Both the position numbers and the translations under genes were made by a program. A DNA stretch of 47,611 nt, from positions 1 through 47,611 of the forward strand of contig CACKSH010000012.1 of assembly GCA_902602765.1 (NCBI GenBank). Reading direction: 5' to 3'. Under the pieces are notes generated by a model. The model worked only from the letters and a program-made list of their open reading frames with translations, searched no databases and was not told where the DNA came from. This document shows positions 22,552-30,925 of this stretch, piece by piece. Each line of letters starts with the position of its first letter. The first letter of the stretch is position 1. The stretch is from Paracoccaceae bacterium. GTDB taxonomy: Bacteria; Pseudomonadota; Alphaproteobacteria; Rhodobacterales; Rhodobacteraceae.

Positions 22552-23394
22552 TTAATCAGCCAGAAAGTGGCGCATAATTTTTTCGGCACCTTTTGGGTCA
22601 TCTCGATGTGGACCATGACCGCAACCTTCTAACATTTGGAGCCGTGCATTATCACCAATAGCGTCGGCAATCGCTTCAGAGCAGATAGTAGGCGTGACTG
22701 GATCGATGGCACCTCCGATAACTAATGTTGGACATGTAATATTCGCAATCTCGGCACGCATATCCATCGTGGCCATCTCATCAGAAAAGAAATGGAATGC
22801 TACTTCAGGACGCTCTATAGCACGGTCACGGAAAGTGCCGGCCGCAGGCAAATTAGGGTTGCTGTAAAGCGGCAAGCAGACCTCACCATAAGTTTCATAG
22901 GCAGCTTTGGATGGATTGGAAAAGAACTCATGTGCAACATCTGCAGCTCGGTGGCCACCAAGTTTGCGCATCATTTTCACAGTTTCGTCGAGACGAAACT
23001 GTGCTGCCGTAGAGGAAAGAATTAGTTTTGATATCCCTTTAGGATGGCGCGCGGCGTAATGCATCGCCACCATTCCCCCAAAAGACTGCCCGAAAACTAC
23101 AGGTGAACTAATGCTCAACGTGCTGCAAAATATTGCAATATCGTCTGCCCATTGATCTAAGTGCCAAGTTTCCTTTTCGCCAGTCGAACGTCCACAACCA
23201 CGATGGTCCAGATAAATTAATTGATGTGTGTTGCTGTAACGGTCAAAATATGGTCGTAATGTTGAATGATCATACCCAGGACCTCCATGTAATAAAATCA
23301 ATGTTGGGCGTTGTGCCATATTAGAAGTTTCGACATCCAGACTTTCTCCCACTACGTCAAAAAATAAGCGTGCAGAACCAACATCAATAAACAT
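22552..23394 (-). CDS. Alpha/beta hydrolase, proline-iminopeptidase-like (S33)
   Basis: A 280-residue cytoplasmic alpha/beta hydrolase. The oxyanion-hole motif is LILLHGGPGYDHSTLRPYFD, the strand IYLDHRGCGRST follows, and the nucleophile elbow is VVFGQSFGGMVAMHYAARHP (Ser in G-Q-S-F-G-G). The acid and base are in LVIGGAIDPVTP (Asp) and LEGCGHGPHRDDP (His). HGGPG and D-x-R-G-x-G-R-S are hallmarks of proline iminopeptidases, though many relatives hydrolyse esters or other amides. Complete length. It stands alone on the minus strand. Substrate undecided. Confidence 0.88.
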   Translation of the reverse strand: MFIDVGSARLFFDVVGESLDVETSNMAQRPTLILLHGGPGYDHSTLRPYFDRYSNTHQLIYLDHRGCGRSTGEKETWHLDQWADDIAIFCSTLSISSPVVFGQSFGGMVAMHYAARHPKGISKLILSSTAAQFRLDETVKMMRKLGGHRAADVAHEFFSNPSKAAYETYGEVCLPLYSNPNLPAAGTFRDRAIERPEVAFHFFSDEMATMDMRAEIANITCPTLVIGGAIDPVTPTICSEAIADAIGDNARLQMLEGCGHGPHRDDPKGAEKIMRHFLAD

Positions 23395-23601
23395 ACAAGG
23401 CCTACTTCAAATTGTTTTTTATATTTGTCTATAGAGTTCTATATCAATTTCAAGAAATCACTAGGCCGCTACTGGCTTGAAACAAGATTAAGCTTCACTT
23501 ATCTAATTTTTATTTGGATAACTTCATTGACTGAAACCGTAGCCTAATATCTTGAATCATCGGCAACTTGAGTTAGGCTACTATTAACTTAGGAGGGTTA
23601 A

Positions 23602-23997
23602 ATGAAACCAAAAACTACATTAATAATAACTGCTCTAATTGGGCTAGTTTTTTCATCAGTAATGTACATTGCACCAGAATTCGTAACTCGTGAGCAGTTT
23701 CCAAATGCAGAAGGTCAAGGATTTGCTGACCTTGTTACAGTCAGATATGGAATAGCAAGTTTAATTCTTGCTTTAGTCATTATCACTTATCATGTGCGAA
23801 ATATTGAAGGTCAAGCTTTCCAGGCGCATGTAATGAGAGGCTATACTTTGGCGTTCAGCGTGGTTTGTATTACCACTCTTGTATTGCAAATTTTAGGAAA
23901 AATATCAGCCGTACCTCCAATTGTAGGTACTGGTATTGTTGCTATTCTTTCATTTGTCTCATGGCGTAATATTGCCAGAGAGTCCGGCCAAAAATAG
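23602..23997 (+). CDS. Four-helix membrane protein
   Basis: A 131-residue protein with a strong SD (GGAGGG) before the ATG. Four transmembrane segments: LIITALIGLVFSSVMYIAPE, then GIASLILALVIITYHV, LAFSVVCITTLVLQILGKI and IVGTGIVAILSFVSW. The first helix followed by 'EFVTREQFPNAEGQGFADLV' resembles the short four-helix DUF4345-like proteins, without certainty. No charged residue in the helices points to transport. Alone, plus strand. Confidence 0.6.
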   Translation: MKPKTTLIITALIGLVFSSVMYIAPEFVTREQFPNAEGQGFADLVTVRYGIASLILALVIITYHVRNIEGQAFQAHVMRGYTLAFSVVCITTLVLQILGKISAVPPIVGTGIVAILSFVSWRNIARESGQK

Positions 23998-24103
23998 CGA
24001 AATTCAATTCAAACTTTTGTAATATGAATATAAACGGTCTTTACAAGCTAGACGAGTACAGCAACATGGATAGAGATTAAGGTAGTCAGGATTTTTAGTC
24101 GTT

Positions 24104-24307
24104 ATGGATAAATTAATAGTGTGGATAAGAACTAACCAAACTAGAGCAGCAGCCATTGCTGTTCTTCTTGGTGCACTTGCCTACACGCAGCTGGCAAATA
24201 AACCTCGAAACCTTGAAGATTGTCTATTAAAGGTATCTAGGGAGGCACAAACAGAAGAGGCTGCAACTTTAGGAAATACTACTTGTAGAATGAAGTTTGG
24301 TGAATAA
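24104..24307 (+). CDS. Small membrane protein, 67 residues
   Basis: A short N-terminal cytoplasmic stretch (MDKLIVWIRTNQTR), one helix (AAAIAVLLGALAYTQLA) and a periplasmic tail with two cysteines (EDCLLKVSREAQTEEAATLG, TTCRMKFGE). The ATG lacks a close SD (AGGA lies 13 nt upstream). The paired cysteines in the tail argue for a folded extracytoplasmic part. No family recognised. First of four plus-strand short or small genes. Confidence 0.5.
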   Translation: MDKLIVWIRTNQTRAAAIAVLLGALAYTQLANKPRNLEDCLLKVSREAQTEEAATLGNTTCRMKFGE

Positions 24308-24360
24308 TTTGCCGCATCTAAATTCCTTGATAAAACTATCAAGAAAATTAATCTTTGGAA

Positions 24361-24453
24361 ATGAGAAGTTTATTTAAATATTTTGTTTACGCAATATTGA
24401 TTGCGATGTTTTGCATGTTCGCATGGCAATTTGTACAGGTGGTTTTCATTTAG
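24361..24453 (+). CDS. Possible 30-residue membrane peptide
   Basis: ATG 24361 to TAG, 30 residues: MRSLFKYFVYAILIAMFCMF and then AWQFVQVVFI. It is nearly all hydrophobic with an N-terminal Arg and Lys, typical of small single-span proteins. A GGA abuts the start rather than standing at normal distance. Weakly supported. Confidence 0.3.
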   Translation: MRSLFKYFVYAILIAMFCMFAWQFVQVVFI

Positions 24454-24606
24454 AAAGTAACCTCACCAGGATATGAAAATATTTGACAGCAGAGCTGTAG
24501 TAAATCAATGTTAGGTAAATATTGATTTAAGTAAGTTTGAAAATAACCGCATCACTCACAACCCAACGGACGTTTAAGCTAGATTGGGCAAATGAAAGGG
24601 TGATTA

Positions 24607-24972
24607 ATGGATAAACTAATAACCAGTATATTTATTTCTATTTTTGCAACTCAAGCAGGTGCAATGACAATAGATCAGTTTGAACAGATACTTACCCAGG
24701 AAGAGCAAGAGTTTTATCTAGCAGGTCTTGCAGACGGGATAGTTATGGGTAATGCCGTGAACGCTGCATTTGGAAATCCAGTGGATATGTGCATCCCTGC
24801 GAATGTGACTATCGGCGGCGCCGTAGTAATGACCAGTAAAAGCGAAAAATTTCAAGCTATTGCTACTACCGTGAAATTTTCTAAGGAGGCTATGCGCCTT
24901 GAAACTGATAAGTCAAAGGAGGTTGCCGTTTCTGTTTATTTTGGATTACGAAGACTGTTTCCGTGTAGATAA
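24607..24972 (+). CDS. Secreted Rap1a/Tai-like small protein
   Basis: A 121-residue protein with a signal peptide (LITSIFISIFATQAGA, cleavage before MTI). The mature region QILTQEEQEFYLAGLADGIV, MGNAVNAAFGNPVDMCIP and a helical end (VAVSVYFGLRRLFPCR) has the two-cysteine, Gly-rich-helix outline also seen at 5599, and faintly recalls the Rap1a/Tai domain. A role as an immunity protein would need a partner effector, which is absent. GTGATTA precedes the ATG; a stop-interrupted small gene follows 13 nt later. Confidence 0.6.
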   Translation: MDKLITSIFISIFATQAGAMTIDQFEQILTQEEQEFYLAGLADGIVMGNAVNAAFGNPVDMCIPANVTIGGAVVMTSKSEKFQAIATTVKFSKEAMRLETDKSKEVAVSVYFGLRRLFPCR

Positions 24973-24985
24973 AAGAGTTCCACAA

Positions 24986-25207
24986 ATGCCCCATGCGCAA
25001 ATTATAAGTACGGAATTTAACTATAAAGAAGATTTGGACGTAGCAATAATCACATGACGAAAATGTTATCCAGACAAAATGATGACGAGTTTTAGTGAAA
25101 ATGAAGACTTACTCAATCAAGCTAAGGAAATCGCTACGCAACAGTGGGAGTTGTACGGTCATCATGTTTACGAAACTATAGTTTTTGATGGGCCAGTTAT
25201 TGACTAA
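24986..25207 (+). pseudogene. Small gene interrupted by an in-frame TGA
   Basis: ATG 24986 follows AAGAG by about eight nt and opens a frame reading MPHAQIISTEFNYKEDLDVA, then IIT and TGA at 25055-25057. The same frame continues RKCYPDKMMTSFSENEDLLN and QAKEIATQQWELYGHHVYET and ends at TAA 25205-25207, 73 codons in all. Uninterrupted reading on both sides in one frame suggests a single small protein hit by one nonsense change. Alternatively the ATG at 25079 starts a separate 42-residue peptide, but it has no ribosome binding site. TGA is the normal stop of neighbouring genes, so recoding is unlikely. Confidence 0.45.
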
Positions 25208-25230
25208 GCGATATCATTGGGAGAGGTGTA

Positions 25231-25677
25231 TTGGTGATGTTAAGGGAAGTTTTAGGCGGATGCCTTTGCAAGAAAATCCGATATAAAGCATCGGGTGAAC
25301 CAAAATGGGTATCCGTGTGTCATTGCCGTATGTGTCAAAAAGCTTATGGTAATACATCTGCTATTTTTGCTGCATTCGATAAAGGTCAGTTGGAATTTAT
25401 AAGTGGGTTGCCAAAATATTTTCAATCATCAGATATCGCAAAACGAGGCTTTTGCATCGATTGTGGCAGCCCTATCGTTTTTAGTTATAAATCTTTAGAT
25501 GCTGTATTTGTTGGAAGCCTTGATGATCCAGAAAACTGGCAGCCAAATGGAGTTCACTTAGGTATTGAAAGTAAAATCCCATGGGACGTTATACATGATA
25601 AGTTGCCACAGTATCGAACTGAGGAAGATCCCGAATTTATTGCAGCCAGCTCCTTAGAGAATACTGTGATAAAATGA
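25231..25677 (+). CDS. GFA/CENP-V-domain zinc protein
   Basis: A 148-residue GFA protein with complete zinc motifs: GGCLCKKIRYKASGEP, VCHCRMCQKAYGNTSA and KRGFCIDCGSPIVFSY, then the VFVGSLDDPENWQP loop and an HLGIESKIPWDVI end, all standard for the family. TTG 25231 and ATG 25237 are both usable starts behind GGAGAGG. It lies in a run of small plus-strand genes, between the interrupted small gene and an alpha/beta-barrel gene. Zinc binding is well supported, a glutathione-adduct role is not. Confidence 0.88.
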   Translation: MVMLREVLGGCLCKKIRYKASGEPKWVSVCHCRMCQKAYGNTSAIFAAFDKGQLEFISGLPKYFQSSDIAKRGFCIDCGSPIVFSYKSLDAVFVGSLDDPENWQPNGVHLGIESKIPWDVIHDKLPQYRTEEDPEFIAASSLENTVIK

Positions 25678-25751
25678 AAAACTACTAGCCATCTATCTGT
25701 TGTTCTCTTTGTTAACTGAGTAAGCGATGGTCAAGTTTAGAGGAGTTAAAG

Positions 25752-26039
25752 ATGAATATAGTAACAATCGTAAAATATAAACTTAAAGATGGATATGTAG
25801 ATGACTTCATAAAGGCTATCAACGATTACGATTACTCAAAAGCTCTGTCTATGCGTTTGATCTCTACAAGTGACAATGAGTTCATCAGCATTATGGAATA
25901 TGATGAAATAGAAAAAACAGGCGATGATGAAGTGGATGGAGTTAACTGGCTAGACAATGTCGAACATATGCTAGATTTTTATGGAGAGAGTAGAACAGAC
26001 TCATGTTCCGGCTTGGTGTTGGCTGCACATGATCAATAA
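25752..26039 (+). CDS. Small alpha/beta-barrel-like protein (paralogue of the gene at 5155)
   Basis: A 95-residue protein with GAGGAG upstream. The order is NIVTIVKYKLKDGYVDDFIK, RLISTSDNEFISIMEYDE, VDGVNWLDNVEHMLDFYG and SGLVLAAHD. It matches the gene at 5155 in the strand-helix layout and in G-x-x-W-L-D, L-x-x-Y and S-G-L-V-L, so the two are paralogues 20 kb apart. It may bind a small hydrophobic ligand in the barrel, as related folds do, but nothing proves it. A creatininase-like gene follows about 95 nt downstream. Confidence 0.62.
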   Translation: MNIVTIVKYKLKDGYVDDFIKAINDYDYSKALSMRLISTSDNEFISIMEYDEIEKTGDDEVDGVNWLDNVEHMLDFYGESRTDSCSGLVLAAHDQ

Positions 26040-26134
26040 AATGGAAGCAATACTGTGGATATGATTCGGTGTATATAACCAGCTAAATTAATTACTCTTA
26101 ATTTTTTAAAAAATAATCCGATGAGGAATTCAAT

Positions 26135-26881
26135 ATGCGCTATGAATTCATGTTACCATACCAAATTAAGGAAGCAATCACCAAAAATACACCAGTTGTA
26201 CTTCCAATTGGAGTAATGGAGTATCACGGCGAACATATGGCAGTGGGTATGGACACGCTTGCGGTGACTAAAATCCTAGATATGTTAGAGAACCAGATGG
26301 AAGTAGTCATTCTTCCACCGTTTAGTTACGGCGCTGCTAGTTATGCCGTAGCAGCGCCAGAAGGAACTGGAAGCTTGCAAGTTGATGCATCAGTCCTTGC
26401 TCCGTTGGCCGAGCAAATATTTACTGGTTTGTTGAGAGTAGGATTCCGGAATATACACGGGATCGTACACCACCAAACCGAAAACTTTACATCTGGCATG
26501 CCAACTGATCTGGCTTTTAAATTTGGTGCTAAACAGGCAATTTTTAAATTCCTAGAACGCACGGAAGGTGAGGCGTGGTGGGGGAAGCAAGAGATGAGTG
26601 ATTATTATGCCAGAAATCAGGCAGGGAGTGAACCATTTAATTGGATAAACTTACATCCTTTAATGGATTGCGAAATTATTAAAAATTATATTTTTGACCA
26701 TGCGGGCGAAGGAGAAACTTCGCTTTTGATGGCGCTTGCTCCAGAAGGGGTTGAAATGGGTCGTATCTCTGAAAATAGCACTTGGTATACCAAATCAGCA
26801 AGCAACTCATCATCAGAAAAGGGAGAAAAAGTAACGTCGCAAATTGTAAAAAACCTAATGGATCTTCTTAAGCCACAATAA
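26135..26881 (+). CDS. Creatininase-family amidohydrolase
   Basis: A 248-residue protein of the creatininase fold. Metal-binding motifs are VLPIGVMEYHGEHMAVGMDT (Glu, His and Asp ligands) and, further on, HHQTENFTSG and FDHAGEGETSLLMALAPEGV, the family's H-A-G-x-x-E-T-S. Typical proteins bind two Zn or Mn ions and open lactam or cyclic amide rings (creatinine, mycofactocin maturation, or FAPy deformylase activity). The extra 'GMPTDLAFKFGAKQAIFKF' insert is a little unusual. Start with AGGA upstream. The hairpin behind it suggests it ends its own transcript before the SDR gene. Confidence 0.85.
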   Translation: MRYEFMLPYQIKEAITKNTPVVLPIGVMEYHGEHMAVGMDTLAVTKILDMLENQMEVVILPPFSYGAASYAVAAPEGTGSLQVDASVLAPLAEQIFTGLLRVGFRNIHGIVHHQTENFTSGMPTDLAFKFGAKQAIFKFLERTEGEAWWGKQEMSDYYARNQAGSEPFNWINLHPLMDCEIIKNYIFDHAGEGETSLLMALAPEGVEMGRISENSTWYTKSASNSSSEKGEKVTSQIVKNLMDLLKPQ

Positions 26882-26911
26882 CTGTTGATCCAAAATTACT
26901 GGATATCAAAG

Positions 26912-26931
26912 CTTGCTGATGCAAGACTTTT
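26912..26931 (+). terminator. Weak intrinsic terminator after creatininase gene
   Basis: CTTGC-TGAT-GCAAG with an AC spacer and TTTT. The stem is only 5 bp, so function is uncertain. Confidence 0.35.
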
Positions 26932-27007
26932 AATCAGCTCTTACTTTTGCTAACTTCCCGACCCTTATAAACCCGTTTTGAAAAGTGGAAATTGGTAGGT
27001 TTACATT

Positions 27008-27784
27008 ATGGAACTTGGTTTACACGAAAAAGTAATTATTGTTACTGGAGGAGGCTCTGGTATTGGAGCATCTGTTGTAGACAAGCTTTCATTAATTGGT
27101 GCGACGCCAGTTATAATTGATAAGTCAAAACCAGATGAAACTTTCAATGAAATCATAAAAAAGCGATGTCCAAGAGCTATTTGGAAAACCTTGGATCTTT
27201 GCGATGATCAAGACTGCAAAGAAGCAGTGGAAGATATCCTAACTAAGCTGAGTAGAATTGATGGTTTAGTAAATAACGCTGGATTTAATGACGCCGTTGG
27301 CATTTCGGCTGGACCAAACGAGTTTCGCAAATCATTAGATAGAAATCTTGTGCATTATTACACGATGGCAAATTTATGTATAAAGGAATTAATAAAAACT
27401 AAAGGAGCAATAGTGAATGTTTCGTCAAAAGTTGCTTTAACTGGTCAATCTGAAACCTCAGCTTATGCAGCTGCAAAGGGAGGTATCTTGGCTTTAACTC
27501 GCGAGTGGGCTGCGGAACATTCAAATCGCGGACTACGTATAAACGCAGTTATCCCCGGAGAAGTTATGACACCTATGTACAAAAAATGGTTGGAAGGCTT
27601 TAAAACGCCTGATGAAAAACTTAAACAGATTAATAGTCGTATCCCCCTAGAGAAAAGAATGACAAAAGTTGAGGAGTTAGCGATGCCTATAGTGTTTCTT
27701 TTGTCTCAATGGGCGGGACACATTACAGGGCAGTTTTTGGTGGTCGATGGAGGTTATTCGCACTTGGATAGAGCCCTTACGTAA
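27008..27784 (+). CDS. SDR oxidoreductase, L-fucose-dehydrogenase-like
   Basis: A 258-residue classical short-chain dehydrogenase. Coenzyme motif TGGGSGIGAS, the NNAG motif in VNNAGFND, catalytic Ser in NVSSKVALTGQ and the Y-A-A-A-K of SAYAAAKGG are all present. From the LGLHEKVIIVTGGGSGIG opening to the GHITGQFLVVDGGYSHLDRA ending it resembles the L-fucose (6-deoxyhexose) dehydrogenase group I remember from Burkholderia and alphaproteobacteria, which oxidise the sugar to its lactone with NAD(P). The rhamnose-type transport cluster at 39-47 kb supports deoxysugar use in this organism, but the two loci are 12 kb apart and a link is inference. Confidence 0.75.
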   Translation: MELGLHEKVIIVTGGGSGIGASVVDKLSLIGATPVIIDKSKPDETFNEIIKKRCPRAIWKTLDLCDDQDCKEAVEDILTKLSRIDGLVNNAGFNDAVGISAGPNEFRKSLDRNLVHYYTMANLCIKELIKTKGAIVNVSSKVALTGQSETSAYAAAKGGILALTREWAAEHSNRGLRINAVIPGEVMTPMYKKWLEGFKTPDEKLKQINSRIPLEKRMTKVEELAMPIVFLLSQWAGHITGQFLVVDGGYSHLDRALT

Positions 27785-27877
27785 AAACCAAGCCTACCTT
27801 ATTGGTAACTGCCGTTTAAATGGGTTTTTATAGGACCAAAATCTACCCAACTCAAAAGTACCCTACTCAGTCAGAAG

Positions 27878-27916
27878 GGCGTTTATTTGAATTATACCAT
27901 TTGCTACAGAGGTAGC
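27878..27916 (+). repeat. 39-nt upstream element, copy A
   Basis: Begins GGCGTTTATTT and ends with the hairpin GCTAC-AGAG-GTAGC, 25 nt after the first base. It matches copies B (32032), C (36901) and D (38205) with no gap. The element ends 33 nt before the start of the second SDR gene (27950). Confidence 0.7.
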
Positions 27917-27949
27917 ATAAAAAAATTTAACTAAAAATATGGAGCAATT

Positions 27950-28651
27950 ATGACAAATAAGGTGTGCGTTATTATTGGCGGCGGTAGCGGAATGGGTGCA
28001 GCTGTTGCCAGAGAAATGAAAAAACGTCATTACGACCTAGCATTGATGTCACCCTCAAAAAATTGTGAAATACTTGCCAATGAACTGGGGGGCATAGCTG
28101 TAAAGGGCAAAGCAGAAAATGCCACAGACTTGCAGGGACTATTCAATACCACCATGGAGAAATATCGGCGTATTGATAGCTTATTAATTCATGTTGGTGG
28201 ACCTCCGAAAGGAGACTTGCTAGAGATCTCAGATGAAGACTGGATCACAGCAAATGAAATGGTTTTATTACCAGTGATACGTATGTCAAAATTAGTAACA
28301 CCAGTAATGCAATCACAGGGAGGTGGTTCTATAGTTAACATAACAACATTTTCAGCTTTTGAGCCTAGCCTGATCTTCCCGACATCAAGTGTTTATCGCG
28401 TTGGTGTATCATCATTTACAAAGCTTTATTCAGATCGCTATGGCGCAGATAACATACGCATGAACTGCTTATTGCCAGGATTCACTGACAGTCTAGATTT
28501 GCCTCAAAAGTTTGCAGACATGTCTGTCTTTAAACGTCTCGCGAGTGCCAAAGAGCAAGCTAGAGCTGCAGCGTTCCTTCTCACAGAAGATAGCAGCTAT
28601 ATAACTGGTCAAAGCATCCGTAATGATGGAGGAGTAACTCGTAGCATGTAA
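27950..28651 (+). CDS. SDR oxidoreductase with altered catalytic lysine
   Basis: A 233-residue short-chain dehydrogenase/reductase. The N-terminal glycine motif is IIGGGSGMGAAVAREM and the NAG-like motif is HVGGPPKG. The catalytic stretch reads NITTFSAFEPSLIFP and SSVYRVGVSSFTKLYSDRYG: Ser and Tyr are present, but the Lys expected four residues after Tyr is Val (Y-R-V-G-V). I recall a divergent SDR group with this form ending in a similar LPGFTDSL stretch. Enzymatic activity is therefore uncertain, though a lysine from elsewhere might substitute. Preceded by GGAGC and by repeat element A. Confidence 0.78.
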   Translation: MTNKVCVIIGGGSGMGAAVAREMKKRHYDLALMSPSKNCEILANELGGIAVKGKAENATDLQGLFNTTMEKYRRIDSLLIHVGGPPKGDLLEISDEDWITANEMVLLPVIRMSKLVTPVMQSQGGGSIVNITTFSAFEPSLIFPTSSVYRVGVSSFTKLYSDRYGADNIRMNCLLPGFTDSLDLPQKFADMSVFKRLASAKEQARAAAFLLTEDSSYITGQSIRNDGGVTRSM

Positions 28652-28742
28652 AACTATAAGCTAAAAACTTGTGACTTAGTTAATTTTATTCAGTAGTATT
28701 TATACCATCTTCACTAGTAAATGCGTTATTCTCATTCTGCTT

Positions 28743-30017
28743 TTACCTTGGGTCGACATGTTTCCCCAATTCAGCAGCAATCGCGTGAATGGCAAGTTGC
28801 GTGTCAAGTTTGAAATCATCGTCAAGAAAATTAGGCCAAGTAGATAATTTAACAACCACCATATTATAGGTTGGTGCAATATAAATAAGTTGGCCAAACA
28901 CCCCTAAACACATAAACGCTTCTTTGGTCTCATCTTCGATCCAGAAATGATTTCGATAGCAGCCATTTGGCAATTGCTTACGTCTTTCCTCAGACCACAA
29001 TCCATGCTCACCTCGCCTGACATCCGCTATCCAGTCCTGAGGAATAATCTGTTTACCATGGCACATACCATCATCAAGATAGAGCTGACCAAAACGGCCA
29101 AAATCTCGCAAGCAGCCATTAAAACCGCCACTTGCCAGCCCATATCCACGCGCATCAACAGTAAAATATCCATCTTCTTCAGCGCCAATTGGCTGCCACA
29201 ATTCTTGACTAATAAGCTTATGTAATGACGAACCAGAGACGCGCATCATAATATGTGCCAGTAAGTCTGTTTCTATTGAACGATATAAAAATCTGCTACC
29301 ATGTTCAGCGTCACAAGTTTTCAATGACAAAATCTGATCCCATACCGAAGCTGGCCAATCAATATCAGAGGTCGCATCAGGCGCGATAGGCCTCCAGCCT
29401 GAAGCGACATCTGTCTTACCAACATCAGAGTCAAGCCGTGTATATTCTTCGCTATACTGAACGCCAGTCGTCATATCCAAAACATGCTGAAGTGTTGCCC
29501 CTGCCCACGCTGTTTCTGCCAGCTCTGGCATATAGGTTTTGACTGGAGCAGATGGGTCAAGTTCTCCCCGACCAATCATGATACCAGTAACGGTAGCGGT
29601 AATTGATTTGGACACTGATTGCATCAAATGTGGCGTTTCGGGCTGCATTCCATTGTGATAGCTCTCATGGACAATATAGCCATCCGCCATCACCAAAAAC
29701 CCGTCGGTGTAGGTGTCATCAAGAAATGCCTCAATTGTCTGTGAAACCTCGTTTGATCGGGTAAATTCAATCTTTGAGATATCCTTTTCTTGTCGCGGTA
29801 TCGGCATTATCTTGCCGTTACCGCGCCAGACTTGTGCTGTGGGCATTAGGCTCCTAATACGCTGAAAGCTCCACCTATTCCATGGTGGTCGATCCCAATC
29901 CATACGTGGCATTAGAGCTAAGATTTCGGCATCCGCCATGTCGAGAATTGGCGGCCGTTTTTCACTATTTTTGTAAGACGTTTCGATGACCTTATCTCCA
30001 ATATAATTGGTCTGCAT
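28743..30017 (-). CDS. Serine hydrolase, beta-lactamase/EstB-like
   Basis: A 424-residue class C beta-lactamase-fold serine hydrolase. The S-x-x-K catalytic motif is SVSKSITATVTG, the second motif is near FLYRSIETDLLAHIMMR (Y-x-S in place of Y-x-N) and the closing part contains YIAPTYNMVVVKLS. The FWIEDETKEAFMCLGVFGQL block and overall form are those of 6-aminohexanoate-oligomer hydrolases and penicillin-binding-like esterases (COG1680). No signal peptide, so cytoplasmic. Probably an esterase or amidase; not a resistance enzyme on present evidence. The start codon lacks a strong SD. Confidence 0.85.
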   Translation of the reverse strand: MQTNYIGDKVIETSYKNSEKRPPILDMADAEILALMPRMDWDRPPWNRWSFQRIRSLMPTAQVWRGNGKIMPIPRQEKDISKIEFTRSNEVSQTIEAFLDDTYTDGFLVMADGYIVHESYHNGMQPETPHLMQSVSKSITATVTGIMIGRGELDPSAPVKTYMPELAETAWAGATLQHVLDMTTGVQYSEEYTRLDSDVGKTDVASGWRPIAPDATSDIDWPASVWDQILSLKTCDAEHGSRFLYRSIETDLLAHIMMRVSGSSLHKLISQELWQPIGAEEDGYFTVDARGYGLASGGFNGCLRDFGRFGQLYLDDGMCHGKQIIPQDWIADVRRGEHGLWSEERRKQLPNGCYRNHFWIEDETKEAFMCLGVFGQLIYIAPTYNMVVVKLSTWPNFLDDDFKLDTQLAIHAIAAELGKHVDPR

Positions 30018-30169
30018 TATGACTTACGTTTGTTTAGTCTGAGAGGCAAAATAAATTCTGTCAATCACTAGACCAAAGACAAGGTTCATGGATTTTATAA
30101 TCATTTTCAGTCTCAACTCGCCTCGATAAAACAATAAAGCTAACCCAATGCGAACTATGCTAGGAATTT

Positions 30170-30925
30170 CTACTTGATATTTTCCTCGATCGATAGTTTT
30201 CCGCCAGCCCAGACCGGTAAGTTCTCTTTATCGTCAAGCCAAGCCTGTTCTTGGGGAGTGTTATTTCTGCCAAACTGTTTATTTCTCTGGGGGTACCGAC
30301 CAAATTTTTCCAATACTTGACGGTGTTGCTCGACTGCTCTCTTATTCCGGCCAGAAAATAGAGAAAAACCAGGAGAAGATGCTGAAGCTTTATCTATAAG
30401 CTCACTGGCACAATCAAGATCTTCTATATCCTCTGAATGTGCCAAGGCCCATGGTAATAGATACAAAAAAGCTGCTGGAAGTTTTAAAGTTTCTTCTATT
30501 GAATCTGTCGCAATTAATTCACGTACTAATCTTTTACCAATTTGATCGTAAGAAAAGGCTTCGCGAGTTCCTCTGAAACAGGATCGAGAAAGTTGATCTG
30601 CCAATAATACTTTAGCCACTTTACCCTCTAGACTATCCCAGTCTTCTCCTACTAACGTCGGTGGCTGAGCGTTTAACTCACGAATTACTGGACTAAACGG
30701 TTGGCATAGAGCATCCAGTGAACTGCCGCTCGCAAACCAAATAGTTAAAAGAGATCTAACCTTTTCTTCAGTATTTAGAGTTAGCCTAATTACAGGATCT
30801 GCGGTATCACAGCCGCACATATAATTGAGGACACTACGTGGCTTGCGAGGCTCTTCCAGAGCTTTTATAACCTCAGGAAGTAAACTAAAAACTTCAGGTT
30901 TGAAGTCAGAGACATCTGAATTCAT
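30170..30925 (-). CDS. DUF924 family protein
   Basis: A 251-residue protein of the DUF924 (COG3803) family, with an all-helical TPR-like fold. Signatures: VAKVLLADQLSRSCFRGTRE, FLYLLPWALAHSEDIEDLD and HRQVLEKFGRYPQRNKQFGR. Length is normal once the roughly 60-residue N-terminal extension is counted. A plausible SD, AAAGAGG, stands before the ATG. No enzymatic role is known for the family. It runs on the minus strand behind the serine hydrolase, 150 nt away. Confidence 0.82.
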   Translation of the reverse strand: MNSDVSDFKPEVFSLLPEVIKALEEPRKPRSVLNYMCGCDTADPVIRLTLNTEEKVRSLLTIWFASGSSLDALCQPFSPVIRELNAQPPTLVGEDWDSLEGKVAKVLLADQLSRSCFRGTREAFSYDQIGKRLVRELIATDSIEETLKLPAAFLYLLPWALAHSEDIEDLDCASELIDKASASSPGFSLFSGRNKRAVEQHRQVLEKFGRYPQRNKQFGRNNTPQEQAWLDDKENLPVWAGGKLSIEENIK

